Under the pieces are notes generated by a model. That model made no database searches. It saw nothing but the letters and a program-made list of their open reading frames with translations, and was not told the origin of the DNA. A stretch of 64,000 nt of DNA from Mycolicibacillus parakoreensis (GTDB lineage: Bacteria; Actinomycetota; Actinomycetes; Mycobacteriales; Mycobacteriaceae). Below are positions 57,661-64,000 of this stretch, piece after piece (within the stretch, counting starts at the first letter, position 1; each line of letters opens with the position of its first letter). The DNA lies in the NCBI RefSeq assembly GCF_022370835.2, contig NZ_CP092365.1:3100001-3164000 (forward strand). The letters are read 5' to 3'. The position numbers and the translations under genes are program-made.

Positions 57661-58203
57661 ATGAACCCACTCCCGTCGAACTCCGAGCGCCACGCGCAGC
57701 CGGGGCCTGCGCCGTCCGGCATCATCCGCACCACCGGGGTGGTCGCCACCGGGCAGCCGCGCGCCTGGGGCCGCACCATGGCCCGGCCGACCTCAAGCAA
57801 CGTGGCCGGGCTGATCGGCGGGATGGGCGGGGCGTTCGCCGGGTTGGCCGGCTTCCAGTGGCTGGCGCACGACGGATCGGGCGGCTCGGTGCTGGTGGCG
57901 CTGCTGGCCGGGGCGGTGCTCGGTGCGGTGCTGACCGTGATCATCACCGCGGCCAAGTTCGCGGTCACGCCCGCGAAGTTCGCCCGGGAGATGCCGGTCG
58001 GGGCGCCGATGGAGGCCGAGTTCGGCGCAGAGCGTATCGCGGTGCGCATCGGCGACTATCAGCGCAGCGCCGAGCTCGGCGCCCGGACGGCGATGGCGCT
58101 GCGCGACGATCTGCTGGTGATCAGCACCGGCGATAAAAAGGCCCCGGTGGTCGTACCGCGTCAGTTGGTGCCCCCGCAGGTCGTCGAACGCTACCTAAAG
58201 TGA
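57661..58203 (+). CDS. Small membrane protein of unknown function
   Basis: 180 residues from ATG 57661, with GGAAGG upstream. It has two hydrophobic segments (about 43-68 and 75-105, the first Gly/Ala-rich) and a soluble C-terminal part rich in charged residues. I see no known domain. The unstructured N-terminal 40 residues contain Ser/Pro/Gly. It is divergent from the flavoprotein and converges on the SDR. Confidence 0.6.
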   Translation: MNPLPSNSERHAQPGPAPSGIIRTTGVVATGQPRAWGRTMARPTSSNVAGLIGGMGGAFAGLAGFQWLAHDGSGGSVLVALLAGAVLGAVLTVIITAAKFAVTPAKFAREMPVGAPMEAEFGAERIAVRIGDYQRSAELGARTAMALRDDLLVISTGDKKAPVVVPRQLVPPQVVERYLK

Positions 58204-58218
58204 GCCCAGTGAGCCGCG

Positions 58219-59067
<849 letters not shown>

Positions 59068-59132
59068 GCAGCCGCGACTGCAACATGTTCCAGTCGCGGG
59101 CGCCCACCACCGTCGACCGGGACCGGTGCGCG

Positions 59133-59178
59133 GACGCAGAAGTCCCCGACACGCCGCGGTGTCGGGGACTTCTGCGTC
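59133..59178 (-). terminator. Long perfect hairpin after tuf (family copy C)
   Basis: Twenty-base arms GACGCAGAAGTCCCCGACAC (59133-59152) and GTGTCGGGGACTTCTGCGTC (59159-59178) with a 6-nt loop, 30 nt past the tuf stop codon. Followed on the plus strand by TGCTCGCG. It is the best preserved of the three related hairpins and the likely end of the str operon. Confidence 0.78.
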
Positions 59179-59208
59179 TGCTCGCGCCCTGTGGGGCGCT
59201 CGCGGAAC

Positions 59209-60399
<1,191 letters not shown>

Positions 60400-60565
60400 T
60401 TCTGTGTCCTCCTGGACTTGTCGGTGCCTGTTACAGCAGGGTGGATGTTTTCAGTTGTGCCGCGGTAGTGACCGGGCAAGATTACTCCGGGCGTGTCAGC
60501 TGACGCTCACGTACCCGTCGCGGTCGCGGAATCGATGCCTCGGCGGCGGGGTCGTGGGCCGATGC
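60400..60565 (-). promoter_or_regulatory. Gap between fusA and tuf, possible internal promoter
   Basis: 166 nt without a gene. A TAATCT box (minus strand, 60479-60484) about 80 nt upstream of tuf could be a -10, but no convincing -35 lies at the right distance. The rest shows nothing I can identify. Confidence 0.35.
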
Positions 60566-62671
60566 TCACTCCCCCGTCGCCTTCGCGATGATCTCCTTCG
60601 ACACCTGCGCCGGAACCTCGGCGTAGGAGTCGAACACCATGGTGTAGTTCGCCCGGCCCTGTGACTTCGACCGCAGGTCGCCGACGTAGCCGAACATCTC
60701 CGACAGGGGGACCTGCGCCTTGACGACACGGGCACCGCTGCGCTCTTCCATGGCCTGGATCTGACCACGGCGGGAGTTCAAATCACCGATCACGTCGCCC
60801 ATGTACTCCTCGGGCGTGGTGACCTCGACGGCCATGATCGGCTCGAGGATGACCGGTTGGGCCGCGGTGGCGGCCTTCTTCAGAACCTGGGAACCGGCGA
60901 TCTTGAACGCCATCTCCGAGGAGTCGACGTCGTGGTAGGCGCCGTCGAGCAGGGTGAGTTTCAGGTTCACCAGCGGGTAGCCGGCCAGCACGCCGTACTG
61001 CATGGCGTCCTGGGCCCCGGCGTCGACCGAGGGGATGTACTCCCGCGGGATGCGCCCCCCGGTGACCTTGTTCTCGAACTCGTAGGTCGCGCCCTCTTCG
61101 TCGGTGAACGGCTCCAAGGTGATGATGACCTTGGCGAACTGCCCCGACCCACCGGTCTGCTTCTTGTGGGTGAACTCGACGTTCTCCACCTTGCGCTTGA
61201 TGGTCTCGCGGTAGGCCACCTGCGGCTTGCCGACGTTGGCCTCGACCTTGAATTCGCGACGCATCCGGTCGACGAGGATGTCCAGGTGCAGCTCGCCCAT
61301 CCCGCCGATGACCGTCTGGCCGGTCTCGGCGTCCAGGTGCACCTTGAAGGTGGGGTCCTCGTCGGCGAGTTTCTGGATCGCCAGGGACAGCTTCTCCTGG
61401 TCGCTTTTGGTCTTGGGCTCGATGGCCACCTCGATGACGGGGTCCGGGAACGTCATCGACTCCAGCACGATCTGCTTGCTGGCGTCGCAGAGCGTGTCGC
61501 CGGTGGTGGTGTCCTTCAGCCCGATCACCGCGTAGATGTGGCCGGCCGACGCCGACTCCACCGGGTTCTCCTTGTTGGAGTGCATCTGGAACAGCTTGCC
61601 CAGCCGCTCCTTTTTGCCCTTGGTGGAGTTGACGATCTGGGCCCCGGAGTCGACCTTGCCGGAGTAAACCCGCACGTAGGTCAGTTTGCCGAAGAACGGG
61701 TGCACGGCGATCTTGAACGCCAGCGCCGCGAACGGCTCGTCGACCGACGGCTTGCGGAAGATCTCCTGATCCTCGTCGCCGGGCACATGCCCGCGCACCG
61801 ACTCGACGTCCAGCGGCGACGGCAGGTAGTCGATGACGGCGTCGAGCATCGGCTGCACGCCTTTGTTCTTGAAGGCGCTGCCGCACAGCACCGGATACAT
61901 CTCCGAGGTGACGGTCAGCTTGCGGATCGCGGCCTTGATCTCCTCGACGGTGAGCTCCTCGCCGCCGAGGTACTTCTCCAACAGCTCCTCGTCGGTCTCG
62001 GCGACCGACTCCAGCAGCTCAGCGCGGTACTGCTCGACCTTGTCGGCGAGCTCGGCGGGGATCTCGACGGTCTCGTAGGTCTCGCCCATCTTGGTCTCGC
62101 CGCGCCACACCTTGGCGGTCATCTCGACCAGGTCGACGATGCCCTCGAAGTCGCTCTCCGCGCCGATCGGCAGCTGGATGACCAACGGCTTGGCGCCGAG
62201 GCGCTCCTTGATGGTGCCGACGGTGAAGTAGAAGTCCGCCCCCAGCTTGTCCATCTTGTTGACGAAACAGATGCGCGGCACATCGTATTTGTCGGCCTGG
62301 CGCCAGACCTGCTCGGACTGGGGCTCCACGCCCTCCTTGCCGTCGAACACCGCGACCGCACCGTCGAGGACACGCAGCGACCGCTCGACCTCCACGGTGA
62401 AGTCGACGTGGCCGGGCGTGTCGATGATGTTGATCTGGTCGTCGTTCCAGAAGCAGGTGACCGCCGCGGAGGTGATGGTGATCCCGCGTTCCTGCTCCTG
62501 TTCCATCCAGTCGGTGGTCGAGGCGCCGTCGTGGGTCTCGCCCATCTTGTAGTTGACGCCGGTGTAGAACAGGATCCGTTCGGTCGTCGTCGTCTTCCCG
62601 GCGTCGATGTGCGCCATGATGCCGATGTTGCGGACCTTGTTCAGGTCGGTCAGCACGTCCTTCTGTGCCAC
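60566..62671 (-). CDS. fusA: Elongation factor G
   Basis: Translocation GTPase, 701 residues. G1 [20 protein letters not shown]3 [21 protein letters not shown]4 [11 protein letters not shown], and domains III-V (TIDV-like region, [20 protein letters not shown]). Ends ATGE. 78 nt downstream of rpsG, with a strong hairpin between. Confidence 0.99.
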   Translation of the reverse strand: MAQKDVLTDLNKVRNIGIMAHIDAGKTTTTERILFYTGVNYKMGETHDGASTTDWMEQEQERGITITSAAVTCFWNDDQINIIDTPGHVDFTVEVERSLRVLDGAVAVFDGKEGVEPQSEQVWRQADKYDVPRICFVNKMDKLGADFYFTVGTIKERLGAKPLVIQLPIGAESDFEGIVDLVEMTAKVWRGETKMGETYETVEIPAELADKVEQYRAELLESVAETDEELLEKYLGGEELTVEEIKAAIRKLTVTSEMYPVLCGSAFKNKGVQPMLDAVIDYLPSPLDVESVRGHVPGDEDQEIFRKPSVDEPFAALAFKIAVHPFFGKLTYVRVYSGKVDSGAQIVNSTKGKKERLGKLFQMHSNKENPVESASAGHIYAVIGLKDTTTGDTLCDASKQIVLESMTFPDPVIEVAIEPKTKSDQEKLSLAIQKLADEDPTFKVHLDAETGQTVIGGMGELHLDILVDRMRREFKVEANVGKPQVAYRETIKRKVENVEFTHKKQTGGSGQFAKVIITLEPFTDEEGATYEFENKVTGGRIPREYIPSVDAGAQDAMQYGVLAGYPLVNLKLTLLDGAYHDVDSSEMAFKIAGSQVLKKAATAAQPVILEPIMAVEVTTPEEYMGDVIGDLNSRRGQIQAMEERSGARVVKAQVPLSEMFGYVGDLRSKSQGRANYTMVFDSYAEVPAQVSKEIIAKATGE

Positions 62672-62718
62672 AGAAGTTTTCCCAACTCTTTTCGGTTACT
62701 TGACTTCGTTGTTCGTCT

Positions 62719-62745
62719 GCGCGCCCGCCGTGCCGGCGGGCGCGC
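62719..62745 (-). terminator. Hairpin between rpsG and fusA
   Basis: Twelve-base stem GCGCGCCCGCCG (62719-62730) / CGGCGGGCGCGC (62734-62745), loop TGC, 4 nt past the rpsG stop. As with rpsD/rpoA, it is inside an operon, so it may regulate the ratio of S12/S7 to EF-G or stabilise processed mRNA. Confidence 0.5.
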
Positions 62746-62749
62746 CGGC

Positions 62750-63220
62750 TCACCAGCGGTAGTGCGCGAAGGCCCGGTTCGCCTCGGCCATCTTGTGGGT
62801 GTCCTCCCGGCGTTTGACCGCCGCACCCAGCCCGTTGCTGGCGTCGAGGATCTCGTTGGCCAGCCGCTCGATCATGGTCTTCTCCCGCCGCTGGCGCGAG
62901 AAGCTGACCAGCCAGCGCAGCGCCAGCGTGGTGGAGCGGTCCGGACGCACCTCGACCGGCACCTGGTAGGTGGCCCCGCCGACCCGGCGGCTGCGCACCT
63001 CCAGGGAGGGCTTGACGTTGTCCAGCGCGCGCTTGAGCGTGATGACCGGGTCGGTGCCGGTCTTGTCGCGGGCCTGTTCCATCGCGCCGTACACGATGCG
63101 CTCGGCCAGCGACTTCTTTCCTCGCACCAGCACCTTGTTCACCAGCTGGGTGACCAGCTGCGACCCGTAGACCGGGTCGTTGAGCAGGGGACGCTTGGGA
63201 GCCGGACCCTTACGCGGCAT
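62750..63220 (-). CDS. rpsG: 30S ribosomal protein S7
   Basis: 156 residues, organises the head of the small subunit. [40 protein letters not shown] and [20 protein letters not shown] are canonical. Its ATG shares one base with the rpsL stop (TGATG). Confidence 0.99.
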   Translation of the reverse strand: MPRKGPAPKRPLLNDPVYGSQLVTQLVNKVLVRGKKSLAERIVYGAMEQARDKTGTDPVITLKRALDNVKPSLEVRSRRVGGATYQVPVEVRPDRSTTLALRWLVSFSRQRREKTMIERLANEILDASNGLGAAVKRREDTHKMAEANRAFAHYRW

Positions 63221-63594
63221 CAGCTCTTCTCCTTCTTGGCGCCGTAACGACTGCGGGCCTGTTTGCGGTTCTTCACACCCTGGGTGTCCAGCGAACCGCG
63301 GATGATCTTGTAGCGCACCCCGGGCAGGTCCTTCACCCGGCCGCCGCGCACCAGCACCATCGAGTGCTCCTGCAGGTTGTGGCCCTCACCGGGGATGTAG
63401 GCGGTGACCTCGATGCCGCTGGTCAGCTTCACACGCGCCACCTTGCGAAGCGCCGAGTTCGGCTTCTTCGGGGTGGTGGTGTACACGCGGGTGCACACCC
63501 CGCGCCGCTGCGGGCTGCCCTTGAGGGCCGCGGTCTTGACCAAGGCGGGTTTGTCGCGGCGCCCCTTGCGGACCAGCTGCTGAATGGTTGGCAT
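63220..63594 (-). CDS. rpsL: 30S ribosomal protein S12
   Basis: 124-residue decoding-centre protein. [16 protein letters not shown] starts the protein; [15 protein letters not shown] contains Lys43 and [13 protein letters not shown] contains Lys88, the two positions whose substitution gives streptomycin resistance, both wild type here. First gene of the str operon, with a leader of about 190 nt. Confidence 0.99.
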   Translation of the reverse strand: MPTIQQLVRKGRRDKPALVKTAALKGSPQRRGVCTRVYTTTPKKPNSALRKVARVKLTSGIEVTAYIPGEGHNLQEHSMVLVRGGRVKDLPGVRYKIIRGSLDTQGVKNRKQARSRYGAKKEKS

Positions 63595-63792
63595 CTACCG
63601 GCTTCCTGTGTCGCTTCCGTTGTTGCAAAGTTTGTCGTACTGCAGTTATGCCCTGCCGCAGTACCCCGCGACCGGGTGTGTCGCATGCGCCGGCCGCGGA
63701 ATTCCTCCGTTGCACACTGGACACGCGAATCGGCCCGGCTGTCTCGCCTGAAGGTCACCCGAGGCACCGTCAGCGGCCAGGCACGAGGTCTT

Positions 63793-63822
63793 ACGATACC
63801 CGCCGCTGGTCGGGCAGGTCAA
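63793..63822 (-). promoter_or_regulatory. Candidate str-operon promoter (rpsL)
   Basis: Minus strand: -35 TTGACC (63817-63822), 18-nt spacer, -10 TATCGT (63793-63798), giving a start near 63786 and a leader of about 190 nt before rpsL. The rest of the 270-nt gene-free interval 63595-63864 holds the leader, in which I see no further clear element. Confidence 0.6.
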
Positions 63823-63864
63823 AGCAGCGGTCGTCGCCGGGGCTCACCGGCGTGCGCCGCGCCG

Positions 63865-64000
63865 TCAACCGGCGCGGTCAGCGCCGTCGGTGCGCTCCGA
63901 AACCGCGGCCCGGGCGGGCTCGGTGGCCGCCGGCAGCTGCTGGTCGACGCGGAAGCGCGGCAGCGCCTCGGGGTAGGTGCGCTGCAGCCAGCCGATCAGG
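63865..64000 (-). CDS. TetR-like regulator, 3' part only
   Basis: The window edge cuts this minus-strand gene. The visible 45 C-terminal residues begin LIGWLQRTYPEALPRF and end in a Ala/Glu/Asp-rich tail with a TGA (63865-63867). No domain is identifiable from the fragment itself. The TetR assignment is from synteny: Rv0681 lies directly upstream of rpsL in M. tuberculosis and, as I recall, ends similarly. Confidence 0.5.
   Translation of the reverse strand, partial: LIGWLQRTYPEALPRFRVDQQLPAATEPARAAVSERTDGADRAG

Noticed and set aside
63595..63864. rRNA or tRNA genes in the longer gene-free intervals
   Set aside because: I looked for tRNA-like cloverleaf ends and CCA or conserved T-arm sequence and saw none in this or the other gaps.

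Overview
This window is chromosomal DNA of a high-GC mycobacterium (family Mycobacteriaceae). The family call rests on a mycosin of the ESX-4 type, tandem cutinases, a complete mycofactocin (mft) cluster with its TetR repressor, an arylsulfatase/formylglycine-enzyme pair lodged between ribosomal operons, F420/LLM-type oxidoreductases, and ribosomal operons with the actinobacterial gene order. The S10, spc, secY and alpha ribosomal blocks lie on one contiguous stretch, as I recall for rapid growers such as M. smegmatis. In M. tuberculosis, as I recall it, the alpha operon/ESX-4 part sits far from the rest. Species cannot be named from the sequence alone.

Layout from left to right. 0.2-3.1 kb: ESX-4 mycosin lacking its catalytic Ser, then two secreted cutinases. 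3.1-8.9 kb (minus strand): a lipoprotein-like intradiol dioxygenase homologue, truA, and the alpha operon infA-rpmJ-rpsM-rpsK-rpsD-rpoA-rplQ. 9-11.7 kb: an LLM protein and rmlB-rmlC (dTDP-rhamnose). 11.7-18.2 kb: a flavoprotein, a LysR regulator, the valine-catabolic set mmsA-fadE-mmsB and a HAD-like protein. 18.3-20.7 kb: a soluble GAF-type two-component pair and a MarR regulator. 20.7-23.4 kb: secY-adk-map. 23.7-29.5 kb: two tandem SAM methyltransferases, protease IV (sppA), a second LLM protein and a serine hydrolase. 29.6-33.8 kb: spc operon (rplN to rplO). 34-39.7 kb: an ABC transporter, a secreted unknown, FGE and atsA. 39.8-45.2 kb: S10 operon (rpsJ to rpsQ). 45.6-49.2 kb: a thioesterase-like protein, a carboxylesterase and a P450. 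49.2-59.1 kb: mycofactocin genes mftG-F-E-D-C-B-A, divergent mftR, a ferredoxin-reductase-like flavoprotein, a membrane protein and a mycofactocin-type SDR. 59.2-63.6 kb: [15 protein letters not shown]. The right edge cuts a TetR-like gene.

Functionally the window joins the translation core (ribosomal proteins, IF-1, EF-G, EF-Tu, RNA polymerase alpha, SecY, Adk, Map) with a peptide-derived redox cofactor pathway and its client dehydrogenases, cell-wall rhamnose synthesis, sulfatase maturation, valine breakdown and lipid-type hydrolases. No rRNA, tRNA, CRISPR array or insertion sequence was recognised.

The regulatory layer is informative. Many accessory genes start 6-7 nt after a TANNNT box with no ribosome binding site, which suggests leaderless mRNAs. 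Three related long hairpins cap the spc, S10 and tuf transcripts. Strong palindromes sit on the promoters of mmsA, mftR/mftA and the thioesterase-like gene. The str, S10, spc and alpha operons each have a promoter-like pair of hexamers well upstream of their first gene. The least expected protein-level observation is the mycosin, which keeps Asp and His but has Gly in place of both the nucleophilic Ser and the oxyanion Asn.
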